Source: Gnetum montanum
Lineage: Eukaryota > Streptophyta > Gnetopsida > Gnetales > Gnetaceae
Length of the DNA stretch: 64,000 nt
Reading direction: 5' to 3'
NCBI GenBank assembly: GCA_015680685.1
Contig: MNCI01027017.1
Location: forward strand, 75,948 to 139,947
The translations under genes and the position numbers were made by a program. Shown one piece after another: positions 11,712 to 23,236 of this stretch (positions are counted from its first letter, which is position 1; each line of letters opens with the position of its first letter). A model generated the notes under the pieces. The model searched no databases. It had not been told where the DNA came from and worked only from the letters and a program-made list of their open reading frames with translations.

Positions 11712-11823
11712 TGGTGCTAGTTATTTAAATTAGTTACATCATACAAGATCGCTATAACAAAGTATTAATGATACATCTTTTAGAAAGAAGTAATTGTAAC
11801 AATTCACACACAAATTTACCACC

Positions 11824-14129
11824 ATGTCTCCCTCACAAAACTATGATAACGCAACAACCAGTCAGGAAATTCATTGGAGAACCCACAAACTATATGAAGA
11901 TGAAGATGAATTTTGGAGTACTCAATATTATGCAAGAGTTTTATATGTTCATAGACACCCCAATGATACTCAAGGACGTTTTTCATCCAACTCAGACACC
12001 CCTAGTGAAGATGGGGCATCCCATGGAACAAGGGAGCCCATAAGGCCTAGGACCTTCTCAATAGTTAACAAGGATTTATCCATGGATGATTGGAAGACCT
12101 ACAAAAGTCATGACGAATCTTCCAGTTCTTCCTCTTCCTCTACTCCTTCAACATCAGGTCGTGAGATGGATGGTCATCTTTTAAGGGGTCAGCGTAGAAA
12201 TAAAAATCAAGCCCACGAGCAAAGTCAGAAATGCCAACATGAACAAAGACAACATTGTCCCAACTCTCAAATGCATAACCTACCTAGTGATGATGAGCCC
12301 CTAATAGCCACTAAGAGCCTACTGCATATACAAGAGGCTGTTAGAATATCCTACAAGCATTGTAAGAAAAGCTGTCTACCCAGGCTTGATTTCAATAACT
12401 TTCCCAAAGTTTCAGGAGGCTATGATTTAGATCCACAACATCATTTACAAGCCTTCCATGATGCCTGTGTATGGAACAATATTGATAATGGGTGGGAAAA
12501 ACTTAAGCTCTTTCCTCTAACACTCGTTGGCCAAGAAAAAGTATGGTATAAGTCTTTAAAACTAAAATTAATTTGATGTTGGTCGACAATGGTGAACCTA
12601 TTTAATGAAAGATATCAAATATATGCAAGAGTGTCAGCCTTGAGGAGACAAATCCAAGAGTGGAAACAAGCACAACATGAACCCTTGGACATGTCCTTAG
12701 AAAGATATTATGCATTAGTAAAAAAATGCCTAGGGCATGGGTTCTTTGAGGAAAGGCTAATGTACCATATTATAGATGGGCTCCGTAATGAAACCAAGAA
12801 AACCTTAGGGATGTATGCCCTAGGTCAACTATATGAACTATGAACCCATCAATTCCAAGAGCTTACTAAACAGTTAGCAAAAGAATAAGGAGAAATGGCT
12901 AAATCGGAGAATGTTGAAAAATCTCAACGAGACCAAAATCTCAACCTAACAAAGGTCCATAATCAAGAAGAGGAAAAATCATCTTACCTTAAGGAGGTGG
13001 AACCATCTTTTCCAATATTACAATCACTAGACAAAATTGAGGCAAATATCAATAATATGATAGAGTGGATACATGAAAAATGCAGAGAATATACCCACAT
13101 TGTTGGAGGTAGAGTCATGACAAACTAAGAAACAGGATAGAATACCACAAGATAATCAAAAAGAAGGGTAGAAGAGAATAAGAACTTAACTGCCAATCAT
13201 ACGTATCAATGCAACATTTTCTTGTACGATCACCCCAAGGGTTAATGCCCAATCTTGTTACATTTACATGAGCATTGGGAACGAATGTTACATCTAGAGT
13301 TCATACAAAGATACTGTGTTCAATCATAGTGGCAAAAATCCCAGTCCTGGGGGAGGCCATCCTCAAATTGGATACACCCTTCATATCATCTAAAACCAAG
13401 AGCTTACCAAGTTCAGCACCCTATTTCCCCAATCAAGTCAACATCCTCTATCTTACCACTATCATTCTTCTAAATACTATCAACCCATATCCTCTCCAAT
13501 AGGACCACCACCTCATGTACCTTACGCTTCTCCTCAACCTCAATATTCTCATCCTTCACCTCCTTCTACATCACCACCAAGTGTTCCAGAAGGGTTTGCA
13601 CCATAGTATCGATCCATGAATGCTACTTGTGTTGCTACTGAACCCTCCACAACATTGAAGGCATCCCTTCTTTAAGCATGACCATAGAAAGGGATAGCAC
13701 AATTTTGAAACCACTACATCCTCCAACCTAGCACAAGTCCAACACTATGGTGCATCCTTCTCCTCGAATCCAACACCTCATGTTACCTTATCAGGGCCAC
13801 CAATCAAAACTCCAACAACTATAGGGCCCAATGGATATAGCCATGTAGGGAGACATATCGATCCTCAAATACCAACTTACATTCATGGGTGCCACAGTGG
13901 GACAACTTCTTATCATACGACTACATCCTATACCCTGTCCCACTATGTCAACTCTAATCAAGTGTGTGAATCCCAAATTGGATATATTCTAACCACCATA
14001 TCAAAAGACACCCAATGGTTTGGATATGACTAGACTCCAATATTTTCAACATGCATGGATCTGCATTTTCCATTTATTAATTCTAGCCATGACCAAAATT
14101 TTAGTTATGGAGGATATCCTCCATTCTAA
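11824..14129 (+). pseudogene. RT-C gag
   Basis: Starts MSPSQNYDN at 11824 and stays open for 250 codons before TGA at about 12574. It continues in the same style through about 13130, with stops at 12841 (TGA) and 12885 (TAA). The N-terminal part is acidic with a serine run near 12118-12165. The capsid-like region (about 12360-12840) includes DPQHHLQAFHDACVWNNI and LERYYALVKKCLGHGFFEER, shared with RT-D and RT-F. A zinc-knuckle relic is at 13210-13248, with the second C as Phe and a stop before the last C. A Pro/Tyr-rich tail ends NFSYGGYPPF and a stop near 14127. It is about 770 codons if repaired, so longer than the gag of RT-D. Confidence 0.85.
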
Positions 14130-15418
14130 CAAGCAAAATTAATAAATGTTTTTCCTTTTCTTTAATTTTACAAATTTTTTGTTTTCCAATTTTTCATCTT
14201 TCAATTTTTTGTTTTATTTCTTTATTTATCATTTTATCTTTTTATCTTTTTATGAGTAATCTCATCTATGAATAAAGTACTTATGTGACTCGTTGGTTGA
14301 GGTGTTGTTCTATGCTATCAAGTCTTAGGTAACTAATTATTTGGACAGTGAGGTCACAACATCCACTTACCCATTTTATTAATAAGAGGTCCTACTTTGG
14401 GTACGATGATATTCTTGTTATCATTAAAAATTAAAAGTAATTTTGTTCTTATTATGCCCAAAGCAAAAAATGATGGACTAATAAGGAATGGCCAGGGTGT
14501 AACATCAAGGGAACTTGTGGATTCTCTTTGGTAACATTTGTAGGAGTTATCATGCAACCTGGTTGTGCTAAGATCCTTGTAGATCTAATGAAAAATGGGA
14601 GTAAGAGTAATAAAGGCACTCAATAAAAAAATAACATAAATGCCATTCTAAGGGATCCCACTGGAAAGAGATGCACCCATGCCTAAAGGTAGGTGGCTCC
14701 TCTAGATTACACAAAAAAAAAGAGAAAGTGTGCCAAAGTAGCTAGACAAAAAAAAATGTGTCACAAAGAAATTCCAAATCACTCCTCCCTTGAAAAAAAT
14801 GCCAAGTGATCATACGCCTTGCTGTCATGATGCTCTTATGGTTGTCCATCATTGGACGAAGCAATGTGATGTCACTAATTGAAGGAATGGACTTGGTCTT
14901 GATTTTGGAGCGACGAGCTAATGACACATTAATCATGTCCTACACTCAAGATTCATTATGCCCTAGGTTAGTTACCTCATGTCCCAATCTCTGCAATCCC
15001 TTCTACAATTCACCTCATCTCATTGTTCATGTATTTGTGACTTGTGTCTTGTGTAGCATTAAATTCATACCTCATCACAATGGTATCTACATGTGTGTGT
15101 TTTATGAAATTAGTGTGGGTTACATTTAACCCTTCTAGTGCCTATGGACATTTTAAGATGTGGTTACGTAACAGCATTATAGGTAGGAACCTACTTTGGG
15201 GAGGATCCACTTGTGTGACTTTTGTAATTTGTACTTGTTGCACACCACCACATCATTTTATACCCTCCGAGTACTTCATTGTCAAATCTATTCTTTCCCT
15301 TGTCATCATTTTATCAAATGTTCCTCAAAACCATTACATGTTCTTTTATGTGTCACCTAAACAAATCAGGTCTGACATTAAACTTTTAGGGCAACTTCCT
15401 TAAGAAAATTTCTAACTT
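14130..15418 (+). other. RT-C conserved non-coding block between gag and aORF
   Basis: No coding signal. It matches, in the element's sense, the blocks of RT-D (20950 down to 19230) and RT-F (38600 down to 36700). It holds A-rich and purine-rich tracts (about 14620-14635 and 14711-14760) around CCATGCCTAAAGGTAGGT (14678-14694), which looks like a 5' splice site with G|GT at 14688-14690. The block would continue at 24113 after RT-D and end at the aORF start at 24231. RT-D target duplication aactt is at 15414-15418. Confidence 0.65.
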
Positions 15419-16262
15419 TGATGAGTGGCGAGGTACCCCTACACTCAACCATATGAAACGAGCGTAGCACGTGCGATCCAATCGAACTCCGCAGACGGAC
15501 TAGTTGTGGCACCTAGATCGTTAACCTTAGGTCTCAGTTTACTGTCTTCCCACCTGGACTAGTATTTATATTTGTCACGTATGGTTTAGTCGAGAGTGAG
15601 ATGTATGATGTGTTCCTAATTCTAACGCTACTCCTGAAGGCAGTGGGAAATAATATTAACTAAGCTAAGCTAGGAGGAAAAGGGTAAGAAAGTCTAATCT
15701 AGCCTAAGTGCAACAAGCAACCAATTTCTTGATCAACCGTACATATCTTGGACCTCGTGCATGACTACCACTGGGATTACCAAGCACAAATCCTAGGTAC
15801 GTCACTGGGCTACCAAGTAGTCACACTTAAATGCTAGTAATCAAGTTGTACTCGTTCCGCATTCTAGGAGTTTAAGGGTTAGAGAGAAAGAATATAATAA
15901 TAATTAAATAAAAATTAAATAAACAAAGTGACTGCTGCAATGATGAAGTAATCTTGATCTTTATTGTCGATCATGTGCGTGTCCAAGTACGTCACACTTG
16001 AATAAAGAATGCCATACAATTACATTCACCACACTATGGGCAGACACGAGAAAAATAATCTAACTCTAGAGGGATCAAACTACTAGAGCTTTGCTACTCT
16101 AACTCCTAACTAATGATGAACAAGGGAGAGCCGCTTCTTATTTATAGACATTGCGGCAGACTGTGATATCATGTACGCGATATCGTAGGGAAGACATGAT
16201 ATCGTGACATATGAGATATCGCGTATGCGATATCGTGGCCTATGCGATATTGCATCCCATCA
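15419..16262 (-). repeat. RT-D 3' LTR
   Basis: 844 bp; on the plus strand TGATGAGTGGCG to TGCATCCCATCA. The TATA box (as TTATTTATA on plus) is at 16138-16146 and the poly-A signal (TTTATT on plus) at 15960-15965. About seven ATATC-type palindromes fill 16165-16252, between the TATA box and the U3 end. Confidence 0.9.
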
Positions 16263-16330
16263 TACCCCCACGACTGAATGAAAACTCATCCTTGAGTTAC
16301 AAAGAGAAAAAGCTCCATTGATTACATAGT
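16263..16330 (-). other. RT-D polypurine tract and conserved pre-tract block
   Basis: In the element's sense the block reads AACTCAAGGATGAGTT, then TTCATTCAG, then TCGTGGGGGTA, directly before the 3' LTR. The purine run would prime plus-strand synthesis. The same block precedes the 3' LTRs of RT-C, RT-E, RT-F, RT-G and RT-H. Confidence 0.7.
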
Positions 16331-16428
16331 GGATAGGTATGTAATTATTAACTAGAAAAAGAAATGAAATAATGCTGTAATGTGGGAAGACACAGCACAG
16401 AAGAATACTACAACTACAAAAATGGAAC

Positions 16429-19217
16429 TCATGTAGTTCCTGGTGGCAGTGGCTCCTCCATGGGTGCTTTCCCTTTGTCGTGTGCTCCAGACTTTGAAGG
16501 TTGACGATGCTGAAGAATGGCCTAGATCTTCTCCTATTTAGTCTGAGGATCTTGTGTCACCCATGCTAATGTTTCGATGTTTGACGGAGTCGACACCTCC
16601 CATGGACAGGGTAGTTGCGGGAACATTTGGTTAGCTTTGACATACCACGTCGCGAACACCAGTCGTTCCTATTCATAGGCTCTAGCTTTAACTTTGTATT
16701 CATGAAGATCTATTAGCCATCGAGCCAAGTCTGTTGCAACATATTTCTATCCCTGGTAGCTTTCTTTTACCACCGCAAGTTCAGAATTTGCAACATCCAA
16801 TTTTTCAACCAGCTTCTTGCTTTTTGCAAATTTTGCTTCATATTTGAGATGGGTGGAAGCTACCTGCTACTCAAGGTCTATTCTCAGGCACCTTGCTATT
16901 AACATGGCAAGGTTGGCATATCTAAGGTTTTCCAACTCCATGTATTCTGTCAAGTCCTGGATCTGCAGGTTCTAATTTTTAATTTCCGCTTGGTGGGTGA
17001 AGGCGTAAGTGTCCAATATGACCCTCCAATTAGTGTGTTGAGCACTGATAGTATTGATTTGAGCCTTGGACATATGGATCTCCTTCTCTAGGATTTGTTT
17101 GTACATCCCCACCTGACCACGAAAATGCTCCTTCATCTTCTTGTGTCGTTTAGCCTCATTCTGCCATGCACTTATCTCAATTGCTGATTTTTGGCGAATA
17201 GCACGTACCTCCTCCATTGAGAGGGTTCGATTTTCTCTGGCTAAACAGCTTACATCCCGGTTGACCTGAATGAATTGTTCTCGTAGCTGATGAAAGTGTT
17301 CATCGAGAACATTCTTTTGTTTCTCCACAGAGGTCAACTGAAGGCTATCTGCAACCAATTGCTTGTTTTCTTCTTCTAAGGCCTTAAGTGCCTTAATATA
17401 TGCATGATTTTGCGCCCTTTCCATAGAGGCATCCCAAGTGGCCATCTCCTTTTCTTCTTCCACCTTCTTATTTTCTACGATCAACTTTGTCATTTTCTCC
17501 ATTCTAAAGTTGTCTAGCTAGTTTGTGGGAATGAATTGCAAGGATCCCGTTGTGCTGCTTGTAAGGCTATGAGCTTCTCTTTTAGTTTCTGCACTTCAGC
17601 TTCAGCATGCTCTGCCCTTACTTCAGATATGACCAGCTTCCCCTTTGTGGAAATGAGGTCTGATTGAATTGCTGTTACATCTTGGGGGATGTCAAACAGG
17701 GACATCATCACTTATCCTATTTGAAGAAATCTGTCAAGTGCATCCTCATGTTTCGCAAGAGTCATCGAGGTTTCGGAAAGAGTTTGAGCATTTCATGCTC
17801 CTGAGAGATCTTCCGGTGGCACAACAGGTACATTAAAGGATTCTTTGATGTGGTCAATGATCACTTCAGCAGCTCCCATGGCATCTTGGTGTTGCATGAC
17901 CACCACAGTGGCCCCTTCACTAGTCTCTAACTGCACTTGAAAAGATGCCGTGTTTCCTAAGATCTGGTGCAACCATCTACTTTCCCCTCCTCCTGTTTGA
18001 ATTCATAATTCGCCCCTTGTGTGATCTAATGAAATAGTAGGCTGGTTGGCATCATCAATGACATGGAAGAGGTTTGCATCATCAAAACTTCCTCAACTGA
18101 CCATTTCAACAATGGCCCGAAGATGGCTCATCGACGGTCTGTAGTCTTGTGGTGGTGGTGGCTGATCCTGACCTATGCTAGGCACTACTTCTTGTTGTTG
18201 GCTAGGACCTGTGGCCGAAGGTTAACTGGGTCCTACAAGTTGAGTTGCAGGTGATCCAATCATCTGTTCTTCTTCTTCATCTGCTCTCAGCTCTTTGTGA
18301 GTGCTCTTTCTTGAAGCTGGTGCCTTTAACAATTCAACATAAGAAGCATTCTGGGCTTTTCAGAGGACATCACTAGTGTACCCCTGAATACCAGCCCATT
18401 GGCATAGTTTTCTGATAAGATAGGGGAAGGGTAGCACCATCTTCCCTAACTTTCGTTCTTCAAATTACCTTAGGATCTCCATCAAATATAGATGGGGAAG
18501 GTTAGTGTTAACCTTTCCCATCAACACTGCACATCCTCTTGCCACATACATAGATATTCTTTTCAAACCTTTTGTGGGGAAGAGGTGATAGGTTCCAATT
18601 TTGAAATAAACTCTCTCTTCCATCGTCAATTCTCCAAAAGTATTATCTCTACCATAAGCCTTTTCTAACCTATCCTTTCGCACATGAGGGTCCGATCGGG
18701 TAGATAACCGAGCAACATGGGGGCCTAAATTCAGAAGGTTTAACACTTCTAAAATCGCCTATGCAGAAAAATCTACTATCACATCACAAATGTTAACTGT
18801 GGTGCCTTGCTCTTTATTGTGCCAAAACTGGTACGTTTCACCTAAGTACCAGGCACCGCATTCAAAGAGGAAAGGCCATAAGGGAGACCCCTTGAGGTGG
18901 TCCCTAATAGCCTCAAGAGTGAAATCTACAAAATATTCGAAGTTTAGCTCCACAATCACTACAACGAATGTGAGCTTCTCATGGATAGCCTAAACACACT
19001 CTGGGGGCAACGTGAGTTGTTGTCCCGATTCAGGCACATCATCAGCTCCTCCTTCTACCTGCCTGGACCATCTAGTAGGAGGTTCTTCTTGATGGATGCT
19101 GAATGATTACACCTCCTATTCTTCATGTTGTCCAACAGGAACTTGTCTTCCACCTCTTTGAGGTTGTTTTGCTCCACCTTGAACCAAACCCTCCTACTGT
19201 GCATATTTTGGGACCAT
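16429..19217 (-). pseudogene. RT-D aORF: about 930-codon extra protein, coiled coil
   Basis: Start ATG at 19217-19215 (MVPKYAQ), stop TGA at 16431-16429 after PPGTT. The N-terminal third has WPFLFECGAWYLGETYQFWH (near 18850), then a segment near 18550-18750 with RVYFKIGTYHLFPTKGLKRI, then a segment ending LPFPYLIRKLC near 18420. It resembles the 'putative plant transposon protein' domain, recalled and not searched. A linker rich in Ser, Pro and Gln follows (about 18300-17900). A long coiled coil spans about 17700-16970 (roughly codons 500-750), rich in Glu, Lys and Leu. A tail with NQMFPQLPCPWEVSTPSN and a stretch before PPGTT ends it. No membrane segment or enzyme motif is seen. There are about eight in-frame stops, mostly TAG. 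RT-F has the same length. Function is unknown; position after gag recalls env-like frames of plant gypsy elements. Confidence 0.75.
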
Positions 19218-21137
19218 CTGCAATCACATTGGCCAGGCGTTAGTAAGGTTATTTTCAAAGTCAAGTTATACCTTACTACATGTCTTAATTAAAGATCTTA
19301 TGTTATAACATGTGATCATGCCCGAAAATTGTAATAATGGGTCATGTGACTTAGGTGGGTTTCATTATAATCCCTCGGTGTACCTAAGGTCATATGATTT
19401 TTGGCACAATTTTTCTAAGTGTTAGTGTTAATTATCCTAATTGATGTCCTTTGGGTGATGATAAATTTCAAAAATGTTAGGCACTTTTCGGTAAGTGTCT
19501 CTCCCCCATGACTAAATTGAACACTCCGGGTTCAAGCAGGTTCAAACGGAATTAAAATCAGAGTACTAGTGAGCGAGATATGAGCAAAAAAGCCAGGGTC
19601 ACACAATCGCAAGTCATAGAGAAAAATTTCAAAAACTCCCCCCGTGTAAAGTGAAAAATGATGCTAAGTGTTGCGGCGGGGATATCCTATTTATAGGAAA
19701 ATAGGATGCGATATCACGTACGATGCATTGCGTACGCGATATCTCGGCCCTACTAATGTGAGACACATGAAAAATACCAAATTTTTAATGACTTTTCTTG
19801 AAATTAATGTTAAATATCAAGGACATTGGCAAGTATTAAGATGTCCTAGGGTAATTTCATTGATTCAAGAGGCACTCTTAATGATAATGATGTGAACTCT
19901 AGCAATAAAAATTTGGCGATTACGAAAAAAAAAGGGAATGTAATAGTACATTGGAATGTTAAAATTTAGAGGGATAATGGTAGGGAAAGAAAATCAATTG
20001 AAAAATTAAGCTAAGGGTAAGAAATTGTGTGTGTGAGTTAGAGAATCAGTGAAGATTACAGAAAATTACACAAGTGGGTCCTCCCCAAAGCAGGTTTCAA
20101 CCTATAATGCCCTTGTGTAACCACACTTAAAGTGTCCGTGGGCACTAGAAGGGTTAAATGTAATCCACACTAACTCCAAAAAACACACACATGTAAATAT
20201 CACCGAAATGAGATGAAAATTCAATGCTACATGGGACACAAGCTACAATTACACGAACAATGAGATGAAATGAACTATAGAAGGGATCATAGAGATTAGG
20301 ACATGAGGTAACTAACCTAGGCACAATGAATCCTACATGTAAAGCATGATTAATATGTCATTAACCCATCATTCCAAGATCAGGACCAAGTCTATCCTTC
20401 TAATTAGTGACATTTCAATGTTTCATCCCATGATGAACAACTATGAGAGTACCATAACAACATGGCGTATGATCACTTGGCTTTTAGTACAAGGGAGGAG
20501 TGATTTTTGTTTTATGGCCCTTTGTTTTTCTTTTTCTTCTCTCTTTTTTTTTTCTTCTTCTTTCTTTTGAACTTTACTGAATCTAGAGAAGCCGCCAACC
20601 TTCAGGCATGGATGCATGTCTTTTTAGTGGGACCCGCTAGAACAGTGTTTGATTTTTAAGTGCCCTTTTGATTACTCTTACTCCCATTTTTCAATAGATC
20701 TACAAGGATCTTAGTACAACCACGTTGCATGACAACTCCCACAGCTGTCGCCAAAGAGAATCTACAAGTCCCCTTGATGTCACACCCTAATTATTTCCTC
20801 TTGGTCCATCCTTCTTCATTCTGGGTACAATGAACACAAAATTAATTTTAAGTTTTTTTTTTAAATCAAGAATACCACTGTACCCTCAAACAGAACCTCT
20901 TTATTTGTAGAATGGATGAGTGGGTGTAATGGGCTCACTATTCCAGATAATTGCTCACTCATGACTTAATAACATAAAACACACCTCAACCAATGATACA
21001 CATGAGTGTTTTATTCGTAGATGAGATTACTTACAAAACGTAAACAGACAAAAAAATAAAACAAAAAGTTCAAAAATGAAAAACTAGAAAACAAAAATGT
21101 TGTAAAATTAAAGAAAAATAAAAAGTGGTTATTAATC
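19218..21137 (-). other. RT-D conserved non-coding block with splice-like ends
   Basis: It lies between gag and aORF. At its aORF end the sense strand reads TGTGATTGCAG directly before ATG (plus 19218-19228). Near 20591-20606 the sense strand reads CATGCCTGAAGGTTGG, a 5' splice-site-like sequence with GT at 20599-20598. A pure purine tract in the sense strand covers about 20518-20567. A cluster of GATATC-like motifs occurs at 19680-19745. No protein is supported here. Confidence 0.6.
20518..20569 (-). other. Long internal polypurine tract of RT-D
   Basis: About 50 bp, almost only C and T on the plus strand, hence A and G in the element's sense. RT-F has a similar tract at about 37984-38022 and RT-C an A/G-rich one at 14711-14760. 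Confidence 0.6.
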
Positions 21138-23106
21138 CTACTTGTCTTTGAAATTAGGAGTATCCCCATAACTAATCGGTTGAGTATGGCAAGGATTAAT
21201 AAATGAAAGATAAGGATCCTTACATGTTAGAAGTATTGAAACTGGTCCATACTTACCCCATTGGGGTTCACACACTTGATTATAATAAGCATAGTGGGGC
21301 ACTTTATACGATGTAGTTCCCGGATAATGAGTTGATCCACTATGATGTTGGTGACTATTAGATGGTATGGAAGGATTAGGATGATGCCTCCCATGGTTGT
21401 GTTCATTGGGTCGTATGGTTGTTGGAGTGTAAGTTGGTGGCCCTGTTGAAATTACATGAGGCATTGGATTTGAAGGTAAGGGTGCAGCACAAGGTTGGAC
21501 TTGTGTTGGGTTGGAAGGTGTAGTGGCCTCGGAATTGTGTTGTCCCTTCCTACAGCCGTGTTTAAAGAAAGGACACCTTAGGAATTGTGTTAGTAGCACA
21601 AGTGTTGTTCGTGGGTTGTTTCTATGGCACACACACCTTAGGAACAATTGGTGGTACTATGGAAGGAGGGAAAGGATAAGAATGTTGAAAGTTAGAAGGA
21701 ATATAAGGTGCACAAGGTGGTGGTTGCGTTGGAGGCATGGGTTGATAGTATTGTGGAGAATAGTAGTGTGGTGAGACAAAGTATGTTGGCCCAGTTGGAG
21801 AAACAAGATGTTGAACGTGATAAGCATTCGAGTTCAAAAAATATGAAGGGTGCCTCCATTCTAAGGGTGGTCTTCCCCACGACTGGGATGGTTGCCACTG
21901 TGATTGAACATAGGATCTCTGTATGAACTCTGGATGTAACATGTTTCCCTAATGCTCATATAAATGTAACAATATTGGGCATTGGCCTTTGGGGTGATCG
22001 TACAGGCATATGTTGCATTCATATGTATGACTAGCAATTGAGCACTTATTTCCTTCATTCTTTTTCTCCAAATGTCTAATGTTTTGTCCTACTTCTTGGG
22101 TTGTCAAAACTCTATCTCCAATATTGTTGATACATTCTCCACACTTGTGATATATCTAGTCCAACATCTTATTGATCTTTGCCTCGGCTTCTTCTAATGA
22201 TTATTGTATTGGAAAAGATGATGTTTCCACCTTGAGATTTGTTGATTTCTTATTGTTATGATCAGGGACCTTTGTTAAGTTGTGATTTTGGTCCCATTGA
22301 TGTTTTTCAATACTCTCCCATGTAGCTATTTCTCCTTCTTCTTTTGCTACCCGCTTAATAAGCTCTTGGATTTGATGTGTTCATAGTTCATATAATTGAC
22401 CTTAGGCATACATTCCTAAGGTCTCTCTTGTTTCATTATGTAGCCCATCAATAATGTGGTACATTAGCCTTTCCTCGAAAAACCCATGGCCTAGACAGTT
22501 CTTTAACAGTGCGTAATATCTTTCTAAGGCCATGTCCAAGGGTTCATGTTTTGTTTGTTTCCATCCTTGGATTTGTTTCCTCAAGGTTGACACTCTTGCG
22601 TAGGTTTGATATTTTTCATTAAAGACTTCTACCATTATTAACCAACGTTGTATCAAATTTGGTTTTAATGATCTATACCATACTTTTTCTTGGTCAACGA
22701 GTGTCATGGGAAAGAGCTTAAGTTTTTTCCAACCATTATCAATGTTATTCCATGTGCAGGCATCATAGAAGGCTAGTAAGTGTTGTTGCAGATCTAAGTC
22801 ATAGCCTCCTAAAAATTTGGAAAAGTTGTTAAAATCAAGCCTAGGTAGATGGCTCTCTTTACGATGCCTACGTGAGATTTGAACAGCCTCTTGTATTTGT
22901 GTTAAGCTTGTAGTGGCCAGTGGGGGTTCATCTTCATCAAATAAGTTAGGCTTTCGTGCGTTGCGATGACATTGTTATCTTTTATGTTTATAAGAAACTC
23001 CCACTTCAGGTTGTATACTCCAATCTTCATCGTCATATAGTTTGTTAGTTCTCCAATGAACTTCCTCACTAAGTGTGGCATTATCGTGTTCTTGTAGGAG
23101 AGGCAT
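21138..23106 (-). pseudogene. RT-D gag, nearly open
   Basis: Start MPLLQEHDNAT at 23106; ends near 21138. The capsid-like core (about 22850-22400) includes LPRLDFNNFSKFLGGYDLD and ERYYALLKNCLGHGFFEERL. The zinc knuckle at 21979-22017 reads CNICLYDHPKGQC, all ligands present. A Pro/Tyr-rich tail follows (21942-21622; PQYYQPMPPTQPPPCAPY), then a last part to 21138 ending in GDTPNFKDK. There are only a handful of stops in about 650 codons, fewer than in any other gag here. The N-terminal serine-rich part seen in RT-C and RT-F is partly deleted. Gag would assemble the particle; with no pol in the element, enzymes would have to come from elsewhere. Confidence 0.85.
21979..22017 (-). other. Complete gag zinc knuckle in RT-D
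   Basis: C-N-I-C-L-Y-D-H-P-K-G-Q-C, that is C-x2-C-x3-H-x4-C, one residue shorter between C and H than the usual retroviral C-x2-C-x4-H-x4-C. Confidence 0.75.
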
Positions 23107-23218
23107 TGTCGTGTGTGAATTTATGTGACTTTTTATAATTACTTCTTTCTAAGAGATATATCGTTAAGTTCTATACAGCAACCTTGTATGATATAACTAA
23201 TCTAGATAACTAGCACCA

Positions 23219-23236
23219 TCCCCAGCAACGGTGCCA
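23219..23236 (-). other. RT-D primer binding site (tRNA-Asp)
   Basis: Sense TGGCACCGTTGCTGGGGA, two mismatches to the complement of plant tRNA-Asp 3' end. It directly abuts the LTR, and it is the best preserved primer site here. Confidence 0.8.

Noticed and set aside
15044-15403. 119-codon plus-strand frame rich in Cys and His
   Set aside because: It lies in the non-coding block conserved between RT-C, RT-D and RT-F; the same frame is not kept in the other copies.
16972-17711. Coiled-coil frame as a stand-alone host gene (myosin or kinesin like)
   Set aside because: It is the middle of aORF, in line with its N-terminal domain and tail, and lies between gag and the 3' LTR of a retrotransposon with target duplications.
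18465-18959. aORF as an envelope protein
   Set aside because: No signal peptide or membrane segment is visible; only its position recalls env-like frames.
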